A stretch of DNA of 55,674 nucleotides from positions 1 to 55,674 of the forward strand of contig SVKY01000008.1 in the NCBI GenBank assembly GCA_015068235.1, given 5' to 3'. The position numbers and the translations under genes were made by a program. Positions 41,647-49,678 of this stretch are shown here, piece by piece. The DNA comes from Oscillospiraceae bacterium. GTDB lineage: Bacteria; Bacillota; Clostridia; Oscillospirales; Oscillospiraceae. Below the pieces are notes generated by a model. It saw nothing but the letters and a program-made list of their open reading frames with translations, was not told the origin of the DNA and ran no database searches. Position 1 is the stretch's first letter. Every line of letters begins with the position of its first letter.

Positions 41647-41652
41647 AAGGAG

Positions 41653-42714
41653 TCAGGGCTTTGCAAGGAAGGCGTTGGCGGTGAGCGCATCATACTGCGC
41701 ATCGGTCAGTGTGCAGCCGTAAAACAGCTCGAAATATTCCAAAATTTCTGCTTTCACGTCATAATCGCAATATTCCGGGTACAGCTCGGCGGTCAGCCAG
41801 ATCAGCGACAAATATCTCTGCACCGACGGCGGCATGCTCATCCAATTGTGCGGAGCATCAGGCACCTCGACATAGCGATCATTGACGATGGCATCGATCT
41901 GATTCCAAGACGGAATCTCCTTGACGGTAGCGTAAATACTGTTCGGTCCAAAAATGACAAACTCGGGATTCCAAACGCTGATCTGCTCCATAGTAACCTC
42001 GTTACCGCTACCCTTGCTCAAAGGGTTGTCCACGACGGCAAGGTTATTTGTCAAAAGGTCTAAAAGCTCGGCGTGGTAAGAGCCGTTTGCGATGACATTC
42101 AAGCCCTCTTCGCCCAAAACATAGAGGCAGGCAACCTTGTCGTCTCCGACCTCGGTCATGATGCTCTGCGTGCGATTGTAGACCTTTTCACACAATGCGG
42201 CAAGCTGTTCGCCCTTTTCTTCCTTGCCCAAGAGCTTTCCAAGCTTGCGGTAGGCTTCGGGCATGGTTTCGAGCGTTGCGGAGATGAACACGGACGGGAT
42301 CAAGGTCTGTTCTTGCAGAGCATCCAAATCCTCGCTGCTTGAAGGTTTGCTCTCGCCAATGTCGATGATGAGCTGAGGCTCGGCAAGCGCCAATTCCTCG
42401 ACATTCAGCTCGCTTCCTGCATAGAGGCTTCCAAAATATGGAAGTCCCTGCAATTCATTGGGAAGCAGCTCGGGATAATCCAACTCCGATGCCAAGCCTA
42501 CGAACATTTCGGGGGCAATCGCCATGAGAACGATCTGCGCCAAGGGTGCAGACGGAACGATACGGCTCACCGTTGTGGGAAGCTCGACCTCACGACCGAG
42601 ATCGTCGGTGAAAACATAGGTTTGTGCTTCTTCGCTGATTTTTTCGCTCCCGGCGCAGGCGGCAAGGCTCAATAGCATCGCAAACGCCAAAATCAGGGAC
42701 AGTAGTTTTTTCAT
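41653..42714 (-). CDS. ABC transporter substrate-binding lipoprotein (BtuF/FecB type)
   Basis: 353 residues. A lipoprotein signal peptide with LLSLAACAG lipobox is followed by a two-lobed periplasmic-binding fold (PF01497 type): FTDDLGREVELPT, SRIVPSAPLAQIVLMA, LAEPQLIID and WNPEFVIF. Family substrates are iron-siderophores, haem, cobalamin and some oxyanions; the sequence does not decide. One-base overlap (TGATG) with the ATPase gene. Last gene of the importer operon. Confidence 0.9.
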   Translation of the reverse strand: MKKLLSLILAFAMLLSLAACAGSEKISEEAQTYVFTDDLGREVELPTTVSRIVPSAPLAQIVLMAIAPEMFVGLASELDYPELLPNELQGLPYFGSLYAGSELNVEELALAEPQLIIDIGESKPSSSEDLDALQEQTLIPSVFISATLETMPEAYRKLGKLLGKEEKGEQLAALCEKVYNRTQSIMTEVGDDKVACLYVLGEEGLNVIANGSYHAELLDLLTNNLAVVDNPLSKGSGNEVTMEQISVWNPEFVIFGPNSIYATVKEIPSWNQIDAIVNDRYVEVPDAPHNWMSMPPSVQRYLSLIWLTAELYPEYCDYDVKAEILEYFELFYGCTLTDAQYDALTANAFLAKP

Positions 42715-43493
42715 CAGAATAAAACTCCTTTCGGGATGCACACTCGCATGGCATCGTTTTGAATTTTGCAAACCTCAACCTCAACGCCGTAGAGCTTTGA
42801 GATCAGGTCGGCATCAAAAATATCCTTCGGTTTTCCGCAGGCGATGACCGAACCGTCGTGCATGGCAAGAATTTTGTCGGAATATAAATACGCCTGCTCG
42901 GGGTCGTGCGTGGATTGAACCACGCAATAGCCCTCTTGGGTCAAGCCCCGAACCGTCTGCATTACCCGCAATCGGTTGCCGAAATCCAGGCTGGAGGAGG
43001 GCTCGTCCATGAGCAAAATTTTAGCCCTTTGAGCAATGGCTCGGGCAATGAGCACCAGCTGACGTTCGCCGCCGCTGAGATTGGCATAGCCGCGATCCGC
43101 CAAATGCGAAATGCCCAAACGTGACAGAGCGTTTTCGACCGCCTCGGTCTGCTTTTTGCCGGGGGTGGAAAATTTCCCCGTTTGGGCTGTCGTTCCCATC
43201 AGAACCATGTCGAAAACATTATAATTAAACACAGGATTGTGCGACTGCGGAATATAGGCGATTTTTTGCGCAAGCTGTGATGCGCTAAGCTCAGAAATAT
43301 CCGTACCATCAATCAGCGCTTTTCCCGAAGATGGCATGAGCAATCCGAGGATACAGCGAAACAGGGTGCTTTTTCCGACACCGTTTGCGCCCAAAACCGA
43401 CAAAAATTCCCCATATTTCGCCTCAAAATCAATTTTTCTCAGCACCTCATGCGTGCCATAGGAGAAGCACAACGCCTTTACCTGAAGGCTCAA
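42714..43493 (-). CDS. ABC transporter ATP-binding protein (FecE/BtuD type)
   Basis: 259 residues. Walker A GANGVGKST, signature LSGGERQL, Walker B KILLMDEPSSSLD and the His loop in VVQSTHDPEQ. It powers the importer. The start codon is TTG at 43493, in a TTGA overlap with the permease stop and with GGTGAG at suitable distance. Confidence 0.92.
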   Translation of the reverse strand: MSLQVKALCFSYGTHEVLRKIDFEAKYGEFLSVLGANGVGKSTLFRCILGLLMPSSGKALIDGTDISELSASQLAQKIAYIPQSHNPVFNYNVFDMVLMGTTAQTGKFSTPGKKQTEAVENALSRLGISHLADRGYANLSGGERQLVLIARAIAQRAKILLMDEPSSSLDFGNRLRVMQTVRGLTQEGYCVVQSTHDPEQAYLYSDKILAMHDGSVIACGKPKDIFDADLISKLYGVEVEVCKIQNDAMRVCIPKGVLF

Positions 43494-44503
43494 CGTCGCT
43501 CACCGTCCCTCGTGATAAGATAAAGAAAGAAGGGCGCACCGATAAAGCTTGTCAAAATTCCGATCGGAATTTCGGTAGCAAACAGATTTCGGGAAAGATT
43601 GTCCACGATCAGCAAAAACAGCGCCCCAAAAATCATGCTCGCAGGTAAAAGCCGACGGTAGTCGTTGCCGACCATTTTTCTGCAAAGATGCGGAATGACA
43701 AGTCCGATCCAGCCGATCACGCCGCTGACGGCAACGCTTGCGGCGGTGATCAGGGTCGAGCAGATGATCACGGCAATGCGCAATCGACCGGCATTGACAC
43801 CGATGCTTTTCGCCTCGTCATCGCCGAGGGTCAAAATATTGATGCGCCAGCGAAGCAAAATCAGTGGCAAAAGTCCCAGAAGCATCGGAACGATCGCCGT
43901 TAAAAGGTCGGACGGATCGGCACCGTTGAGGCTGCCCATCATCCAATAGGTAATGGCAGGAAGCTGATCGGCAGGATCGGCAACCAGCTTCAAAAACGAG
44001 GTTCCCGAGGAGACGAGCGAGCCGATCATAATGCCCGAGAGAACCAGCGCCACAACACGCTTGCCCTTGGCTCGGTTGCCGACAAGGATGACAATGCCGA
44101 CGGTTGCAAGGCTGGAGACAAAGGCGAACAAAACGATCATGCTTTTGCCCAAGCCGAGAACAATGGCAAGGGCAGCGCCGAAGGCAGCACCGCTCGATGC
44201 GCCCAAGAGATCGGGTGCAGCCATCGGATTTTGGAACACACCCTGATAGCTTGCGCCTGCGGCGGACAGGCAACAGCCGACCATGCAGGCAAGCAAAATG
44301 CGGGGCAGACGGCTGTGGAGCAGAAGTGATTCGGCAACGGGAGACCAAAACGGCTCGATATTAAAAATTTTGGAGAGCAAAATGCCGCCGATCTCTTTGG
44401 TGCTGATGGGATAGCGTCCAAGCGCTGCGGAGATCACAACACAAAGCAGCAGCGCAAAGCCCATGGCAAGCAAAAACGCTCCATGAGAGAACCTTTTTTT
44501 CAT
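43490..44503 (-). CDS. ABC transporter permease (FecCD/BtuC type)
   Basis: 337 residues with about nine to ten membrane helices. FecCD features: LHSRLPRILLACMVGCCLSAAG, QNPMAAPDLLG, and GWIGLVIPHLCRKM near the end, which forms the coupling region. Start at 44503 behind GGAGAAA; the open frame upstream is encoded by R1 sequence. First protein gene of the operon, after the leader RNA. Confidence 0.93.
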   Translation of the reverse strand: MKKRFSHGAFLLAMGFALLLCVVISAALGRYPISTKEIGGILLSKIFNIEPFWSPVAESLLLHSRLPRILLACMVGCCLSAAGASYQGVFQNPMAAPDLLGASSGAAFGAALAIVLGLGKSMIVLFAFVSSLATVGIVILVGNRAKGKRVVALVLSGIMIGSLVSSGTSFLKLVADPADQLPAITYWMMGSLNGADPSDLLTAIVPMLLGLLPLILLRWRINILTLGDDEAKSIGVNAGRLRIAVIICSTLITAASVAVSGVIGWIGLVIPHLCRKMVGNDYRRLLPASMIFGALFLLIVDNLSRNLFATEIPIGILTSFIGAPFFLYLITRDGERR

Positions 44504-44519
44504 ATAAATTTCTCCAATC

Positions 44520-44621
44520 AAATTCCGATTTACCGGTGAGATTATTGTTTTACATTGTAGGGGAGGGTCATAACCCTCCCCTACCGTGGTTGATACGTTC
44601 TGTTCGATCAATCGGAATTTT
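44520..44621. repeat. R1 element between leader RNA and permease gene
   Basis: Ends AAATTCCGATTTACCGGTGAG and TTCGATCAATCGGAATTTT. The centre reads GGGTCATAACCC, one change from the palindrome. It ends 17 bases upstream of the permease start. Confidence 0.88.
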
Positions 44622-44639
44622 GTTCATTTTTTGAAATGC

Positions 44640-44846
44640 AAAAAAGCAGCCGTTCCGGTTCGGAAGGCTGCTTTTTACGGCGACAAAACAGACACAGGAT
44701 ATATCGGTCCTGCATCAGTTGCATCCGTTCCCTTCTCAAACACGGAAGGTCCTGCCGTTTCCGGCAAAACCCTTTGCGCTATTGCGCAGGCTGCGGACTC
44801 ATGGGAGAGCCTTTAGATTCCGCAGCTCGGAAACATCGTTATTCTG
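44640..44846 (-). ncRNA. Structured leader RNA of the ABC importer, unknown class
   Basis: About 205 nt on the minus strand from the predicted start at 44846 to a terminator (AAAAAGCAGCC / GGCTGCTTTTTT, 44676-44640). Predicted stems include GCTGCGGA / TCCGCAGC, TGCGC / GCGCA, TTGCCG / CGGCAG and CCTTC / GAAGGG. Unpaired, possibly conserved, is CTCTCCCATGAG. I do not see the cobalamin, SAM, TPP, FMN, T-box or lysine signatures. Position and terminator suggest a riboswitch for the imported substrate. Confidence 0.65.
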
Positions 44847-44852
44847 TTAAAA

Positions 44853-44881
44853 AGTATACGCTATCATTTTCGGTTTGTCAA
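44853..44881 (-). promoter_or_regulatory. Strong promoter of the importer leader RNA
   Basis: Minus strand TTGACA (44881-44876), 17 bases, TATACT (44858-44853). The -35 box overlaps the TGA stop of the upstream GH20 gene. Confidence 0.92.
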
Positions 44882-46641
44882 GCTCTTTTTCTGCCAAAGC
44901 TGCCATAGGGACACAAATTCGAACGCAAAAGCTCCCAATAAGTCCGCGCGGAAGTCGTGATCTGTGCGTGTCGGAAGCGCTCGACATCTGTCACATTTGT
45001 CAGGCAATTTGCGTAGGATGCTCTGGGCGAGTTTGGAAGATTAATCGGCTCTGAAACACCGACAAAGCCCGAAAATTCATAGTACGGCTCAACCGCCTGC
45101 AAAAATTCCTCGTAGGTCTGCGGTATTTCGCAATTCCAAGTTTTTGCGCAGTGCGCCCAAAGTCGATCAAGCAGCGGATATTCTCCGCTCCAGATCTCCT
45201 GCTCGTCGGCAAGTCCGGCATAGTCGCACCAAATCAGAAAATACGAACCGCCAAGCTGTGAGGTTTTCAAAACCGTTTGAATGCTGTCGGTCGTTTCAAA
45301 AAGATTTTCGGGGGAATATTCGGCATAGATCCGATCGGGCGTTGCACGGTTAAAAGACCACCAAACATTATTCTCATCTCGGGCATCCAAGCCCCAGCTC
45401 GGTTGCGTCTCATAGCCCGGGGTATTGAACACACGCAGGGCATAGTAGGTATAATTCTGAATGGCGTGATAGAGCGTTCTGCCCTGATCGATGAAGGTCT
45501 GCGCATCGGCAGCTTCCGAGGCATAGGGTGTGTGCCAATAGACGATGTCGATATTTTCATCCAGCGCTACAGAGGCGTAGTCATAGCACAAAAAATCGTT
45601 GAACGCCCTCGCCCGATAGCCCAAAGCCTGTAAGCGTTGCGCCGTTTCGTTGATATAGGCGGTGAAAACGTCATACGAGGTGTCAAGTGTGACCTCATCG
45701 GCGCAGATGTTGAAATTTTTGCATCCGCAGGCGGCAAAAAATTTGGCATAGTCCAGCAAAACGCTGTGCACAAAAGCTCTTGCTGCTTCGTTTTCCAGGT
45801 CGATCACGCTGTATTGGCTTGATGCGATCGAGGCGGTTTGATATTCCTGCCCGTCAAAAACGAAAGAAAAATCGCCGTTTTGGGCTTTTTCTGCGTAGAC
45901 ATTGCACAGATATTCGCTGTGCCCGGGGGTATTGAATGAGGGAATGACCTCAATGTGATATTCTTTTGCCGTCTGCAAAATTTCGACCAATTCCGCAGCT
46001 GTAAGATATTTTCCCTCATCAGGATCGGGGCAGTCGTAGACCCAATAGGCACTCTCACTTCCGCAGATCCATGAATAATCGTTCTCGCTGACAAAAAATT
46101 CCTCGTCCCAAATATCCGCACGAATGCCCTGCTCCTCGGTCAGATGCAGCTCCAGGGCGTTAAAGCCCATGTGGGACATCTGAGCGATCAAATTGCAGAT
46201 AAAATTTTTGGAAAAATATTTTCTTGCGCAATCGAGCATCAGCACCCGTTGTTGCACGATTGGCGCCTCGCACACGTCCTGCAAGCCGCCTGAGAGCAGC
46301 ATTTTGAGCATTCGGCGCATGCCGTAGAGCAGACCATCTTCATCGGCATAAAATAACTTTCCACTTGCTTCGATGCGGTAGCCCTGCGCAGGAAGTGCGG
46401 CATTTTGGCTGATCAGAAAATCTCCTTCCTGTGCCATCTGCGATTCGCCGTAAACAAGGCGATAGGGAAAGCCTTCTGCTTCAAATTCGCTTGCGGCAAG
46501 CTGTAAGGTCTGCAATAGCGTACCTGTCGGAGCATTTTTACACACAAAATACAATCTCGGCTCCGCCTGTTCCTGCGCAAACACGGGCAAAACCAGCGCT
46601 AAACACAAAATCAGGCAAAGCGGTAATCTGAAAATTCGCAT
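44878..46641 (-). CDS. Secreted glycoside hydrolase family 20 (beta-N-acetylhexosaminidase type)
   Basis: 587 residues. A signal peptide (about 1-22) is followed by a GH20b-like domain and the catalytic barrel. LHLTEEQG, the HIEVIPSFNTPGHSEY segment and the catalytic Asp-Glu pair in NICADEVTLD are present. It would release N-acetylhexosamine from glycans. The sequence is divergent, so substrate assignment is cautious. It follows the DUF308 gene with two bases between stop and start; the RBS is weak. Third gene of the TetR operon. Confidence 0.82.
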   Translation of the reverse strand: MRIFRLPLCLILCLALVLPVFAQEQAEPRLYFVCKNAPTGTLLQTLQLAASEFEAEGFPYRLVYGESQMAQEGDFLISQNAALPAQGYRIEASGKLFYADEDGLLYGMRRMLKMLLSGGLQDVCEAPIVQQRVLMLDCARKYFSKNFICNLIAQMSHMGFNALELHLTEEQGIRADIWDEEFFVSENDYSWICGSESAYWVYDCPDPDEGKYLTAAELVEILQTAKEYHIEVIPSFNTPGHSEYLCNVYAEKAQNGDFSFVFDGQEYQTASIASSQYSVIDLENEAARAFVHSVLLDYAKFFAACGCKNFNICADEVTLDTSYDVFTAYINETAQRLQALGYRARAFNDFLCYDYASVALDENIDIVYWHTPYASEAADAQTFIDQGRTLYHAIQNYTYYALRVFNTPGYETQPSWGLDARDENNVWWSFNRATPDRIYAEYSPENLFETTDSIQTVLKTSQLGGSYFLIWCDYAGLADEQEIWSGEYPLLDRLWAHCAKTWNCEIPQTYEEFLQAVEPYYEFSGFVGVSEPINLPNSPRASYANCLTNVTDVERFRHAQITTSARTYWELLRSNLCPYGSFGRKRA

Positions 46642-46642
46642 A

Positions 46643-47233
46643 TCAATCCAGCTCAAATCGTTCGTCCAAATTTTTCTTCTTGCCGCGGATGCGGACGGTG
46701 TGGGCAGTGATCCACGTAGTTTCGATGCCGTCAAGCAGCAGCGCAAGTCCGACCGCAGACAGGGGTCTGAAAAGCTCTGCCAACAAGGACGCGGCTGCAA
46801 ACAGGACCGCCACGCACAAGATCGCAGCCGTGATCAAAATCAAGACCCAGCTCTTCATGCCAAAGCCTTTGGCATCGAATGCCATTTGCAGCTTCAACAG
46901 TGCGTCGAATAAAACATAAAGCGTGATCAAAAGTGGGAACGTGCTATACATGCTCTCGGGCATGAAAATGGCAATCAGTGACAGTACGGCGCAAAAGCTT
47001 CCCATCGCAAGGTCATATTGGAACGCCAAGCGGTAAAGATCGTTGGAAAAATAGCCGAAAATCTTTGCCGCACCGCAAAGCCCCAGCAAAATGCCGAGGA
47101 AAATACGCTGTGCAAGCACGGCTTCCAGCCCTATCAGGAAGAACAGCAAAACACCTGCAACGCTCATTAGGCAGCCGCACAAAATATTGATAATTTTCGC
47201 ACTCATAACGAGTCCGACATTCTGTTTTCTCAT
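46643..47233 (-). CDS. DUF308 (HdeD-like) membrane protein
   Basis: 196 residues with six hydrophobic segments, the DUF308/HdeD pattern of paired helices. Enterobacterial HdeD is linked with acid resistance; in Gram-positives the role is unknown. RBS GGAGG. An ATGA overlap couples it to the TetR gene. Confidence 0.85.
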   Translation of the reverse strand: MRKQNVGLVMSAKIINILCGCLMSVAGVLLFFLIGLEAVLAQRIFLGILLGLCGAAKIFGYFSNDLYRLAFQYDLAMGSFCAVLSLIAIFMPESMYSTFPLLITLYVLFDALLKLQMAFDAKGFGMKSWVLILITAAILCVAVLFAAASLLAELFRPLSAVGLALLLDGIETTWITAHTVRIRGKKKNLDERFELD

Positions 47234-47805
47234 AGGATGTCCTCCTTGCTTTGGGGATGGTCGACGCAGTAGGCGAATGCTTGATGGATCGCACCGCTAA
47301 AGCACTGCAGAAGCCTTTGCAGATTGTGGTGAAGCATGCCGGCATCTGGCCCCGTGAGCCACTGCTCGAGCATGCCGTAAAGCGCATAACAGCATGCATC
47401 GCAGATCATTTTTCGATCCTCGAAGGTGATGCGGTGCGCCACATTGGCAGCGTGGCTTTGCAGGATCGAGGACAGCAGTTTGTTCAAATATTGTCGCATG
47501 GCATCTTGCTTTTTGGAATAAAAAATATGCCGTCCCATGCGAGGTGTTTCAAAAATGCTCTCCAAAAGCGCCGATAACGCCTGATCCCATGGGCAATTTT
47601 TCGGCAGCTCCTGCCAAGTTTCGTAAATTCGGGTGTCCAAATAATCGTCGAACAGATCATAAATATCTTCATAATGATAATAGAAGGTGTTGCGAGTGAT
47701 GCCGCAATCCTCCACGATGTCACGCACCGTGATCTTGTCCAGGGATTTTGCCATCAAAAGCGTTCTGAACGATGCCTGAATGGCTTGCTTTGCGGTCGGC
47801 TTCAT
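47230..47805 (-). CDS. TetR-family transcriptional regulator
   Basis: 191 residues. N-terminal TetR helix-turn-helix (about 8-55; KITVRDIVEDCGITRNTFYYHYEDIYDLFDD) and a ligand-binding helical domain of the TetR_C type found in DhaS-like regulators. Start at 47805 behind AAGGAGGTG. It leads the operon with DUF308 and GH20 and probably controls it. The inducer is unknown. Confidence 0.9.
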   Translation of the reverse strand: MKPTAKQAIQASFRTLLMAKSLDKITVRDIVEDCGITRNTFYYHYEDIYDLFDDYLDTRIYETWQELPKNCPWDQALSALLESIFETPRMGRHIFYSKKQDAMRQYLNKLLSSILQSHAANVAHRITFEDRKMICDACCYALYGMLEQWLTGPDAGMLHHNLQRLLQCFSGAIHQAFAYCVDHPQSKEDIL

Positions 47806-47835
47806 GCACACACCTCCTTATAGCAAAATGTCAAA

Positions 47836-48148
47836 GCCCGATTTGTCGGGCAGGATGAATGAGTAAAGATGAATGATGAAGGAGTAGCAATCAATCGGTC
47901 ATTGCGTTTGAGTGTCATTCTACCGAATGCTAAGAGCCTGCTGCGTTTGTTGCATTCGGTATACCTGCTGCGGCAGGCATGAGCGCAGCGAAGAATCTTG
48001 CTGGCAGTACGTCAATTTTACAATTTCATTACTCTCGCTAAGATTTTTCGGTCGCTGCGCTCCCTCTTCAATGACAAATTACGGAAGTGCAACTATTTTT
48101 TCATCCTTCATCATTACTCTTTATTCTCAGCGATAAATCGGAAATTTT
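47836..48148. repeat. R1 element, long form with nested insert
   Basis: Ends GCCCGATTTGTCGGG and CTCAGCGATAAATCGGAAATTT. The outer parts match the short copy at 31622 in inverse orientation. The middle holds an additional stretch with GCTAAGAGCCTGCTGCG...GCATTCGGTATACC (from 47930), related to the inserts at 15790 and 52389, and GAAGAATCTTGC. Confidence 0.87.
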
Positions 48149-48243
48149 GAAATATTTTATCATATTCGTAAAATTTTTTCAAGCTGTTGCACAAAACATG
48201 GCAATTTTTTCAAAATCGCCGCTACCTATGAGGGGGTGATTTT

Positions 48244-48465
48244 GTGAAAGGTGAAATTTTGATCGCATTGCTGTCGCTTGTCGGCACGCTGTTCGGCACG
48301 CTCGGCGGCATTTTGACCGCATCAAAGCTGACAAATTATCGTCTTGCTCAGCTCGAAAAAAAGGTCGATCGCCACAATTCCTTCGGCGAACGCATCCCCT
48401 TGATCGAGGAAAAGCTGAAGGTCATCAACCACCGCCTGAATGACCTTGAGGAGGTGAGCAAATGA
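48244..48465 (+). CDS. Small holin-associated-like membrane protein
   Basis: 73 residues. One N-terminal membrane helix (about 4-24) and a C-terminal coiled coil (LAQLEKKVDRHNSFGERIPLIEEKL). This layout is common for phage lysis-module proteins (XhlA-like or holin-associated). Start codon GTG at 48244, RBS GAGGGGGTG. It overlaps the next gene by four bases. Confidence 0.78.
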   Translation: MKGEILIALLSLVGTLFGTLGGILTASKLTNYRLAQLEKKVDRHNSFGERIPLIEEKLKVINHRLNDLEEVSK

Positions 48466-48647
48466 AAGAGCGCTTGTCAAAATTGCTCAGCATCAAGTCC
48501 CTTGTGACATTGACAACGACCGTTGTTTTTTCGGTGCTGGCACTGTGCGGACAGGTCAAAACAAGTGAATTTTTGACCGTCTATACGATCATCATCGGAT
48601 TTTATTTCGGTACCCAAATTGAAAAGAACGGAGGGAAAAACGCTTGA
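48462..48647 (+). CDS. Putative phage-type holin
   Basis: 61 residues with two hydrophobic stretches (about 12-30 and 38-52) and a charged C-terminus, as in small phage holins, which make membrane pores for release of endolysins. It sits between a small coiled-coil membrane protein and an amidase, with ATGA and TTGA overlaps on either side. Confidence 0.7.
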   Translation: MKERLSKLLSIKSLVTLTTTVVFSVLALCGQVKTSEFLTVYTIIIGFYFGTQIEKNGGKNA

Positions 48648-49411
48648 AGATCTGCATCGATGCCGGTCACGGACTCGGCTACAATCCATCGCCTGCGGAC
48701 AATCGTTACCAAGAGGGAACGAGAATGTTTGCCCTGCAGGGCTTTTTGAAAACGGCATTGGAGGAATACGGCTTCGAAGTCGTTTGCACCCGAAAAACCG
48801 TGGAGGAAAGTCCGTCCTTATACGACAGAGCTGCCATAGGCAGAGGCTGTGACCTGCTTTTGAGTCTGCACACCAACGCCGTCGGTAGCGACGTTAACGA
48901 CAATGTTGACTATGTTTGCGTTTTTTACCCCATCAGCGATGACAAAAAGGACTTGGCGCAGGCACTTTCCGAGGTCATTGCCTCTGTGATGGGAACGGTT
49001 CAATCTCCGCAGATCCGCAAACGGATCAACAGCGCCGGCAATGCCGATTATTACGGCATTTTGCGCCATGCGGTAAGCAACGGTACAAGCGCCTTACTGC
49101 TTGAGCAGAGCTTTCATACCAACAGCGCCATCACACAATGGCTGCTCAATGACGATAATTTAAGAAAGCTTGCCGATGCACAAGCGGCGATGATTGCAGA
49201 ATATTTCGGAATGGAGGGAGATCAAATGCGCTATGAACGTTTGAAAGACATTCAAAATCCGTTTTACCGTCCGACGATTGACAAGCTGATGGAGAAGGAA
49301 ATTCTCCGGGGCAAGGGCGGCAGCGGAGAAGAAACCGTGCTGGATTTGGGCGAGGATGCAATACGGCTTTTGGTCATGCTCGACCGAGCCGGCGTGTTTG
49401 ACGGAGAATGA
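48644..49411 (+). CDS. N-acetylmuramoyl-L-alanine amidase (Amidase_3), endolysin-like
   Basis: 255 residues without signal peptide. Amidase_3 domain (about 1-185): zinc ligands in IDAGHGLG (His9), the EGTR segment (Glu), LLSLHTNA (His), and the catalytic glutamate in LLLEQSFHTN. It cuts the bond between MurNAc and L-Ala. The C-terminal 65 residues have two short helical repeats perhaps for wall binding. TTG start at 48644 in a TTGA overlap, RBS GGAGGG. Lack of a signal fits export by the adjacent holin. Confidence 0.88.
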   Translation: MKICIDAGHGLGYNPSPADNRYQEGTRMFALQGFLKTALEEYGFEVVCTRKTVEESPSLYDRAAIGRGCDLLLSLHTNAVGSDVNDNVDYVCVFYPISDDKKDLAQALSEVIASVMGTVQSPQIRKRINSAGNADYYGILRHAVSNGTSALLLEQSFHTNSAITQWLLNDDNLRKLADAQAAMIAEYFGMEGDQMRYERLKDIQNPFYRPTIDKLMEKEILRGKGGSGEETVLDLGEDAIRLLVMLDRAGVFDGE

Positions 49412-49414
49412 TTC

Positions 49415-49430
49415 TTCCGATCAATCGGAT
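49415..49430. repeat. R1 minimal form
   Basis: TTCCGATCAATCGGA only, four bases after the amidase stop. Second case of R1 ends with no interior. Confidence 0.7.
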
Positions 49431-49436
49431 TTGTTC

Positions 49437-49612
49437 ATAATACTGTTTCCTGATAAAATGATTTAGAAATCATTTTATTGCAGGATGAATATCCTGCACC
49501 GCCTGTGGCGGCAAGAAAAGTATTGTACAACATTCTTGGCGTCTGCGACGCCGTCCGCTCGCAGAGTGGGCAATAAAACGATTCCATCGTTTTATTAAGA
49601 ATTAGTATAAAA
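49437..49612. repeat. R3 multi-hairpin element, copy B (complete)
   Basis: Inverted ends ATAATACTGTTTCCTGATAA and TTATTAAGAATTAGTAT-like, about 176 bp. The segment 49437-49561 is the complement of the malQ-end copy at 19321. The right-hand 50 bp (AATAAAACGATTCCATCGTT hairpin) is present only here. Confidence 0.88.
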
Positions 49613-49647
49613 TCATATCAGACGGTTGCAACTGTCCATCTATAATG

Positions 49648-49678
49648 CGAACACCCCTTTCGGGGTGTTCGTTTTTTT
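49648..49678 (+). terminator. Strong terminator after the lysis cassette
   Basis: CGAACACCCC / GGGGTGTTCG with loop TTTC and seven T residues. It overlaps the end of the convergent aminotransferase gene. Confidence 0.88.

Noticed and set aside
44506-44611. An N-terminal extension of the ABC permease beginning in R1
   Set aside because: The extension is translated repeat sequence; the ATG at 44503 has GGAGA and starts a normal FecCD N-terminus.
44640-44846. Cobalamin riboswitch
   Set aside because: The conserved B12-box and the GCCACTG-type core are not found, though the importer family would fit.
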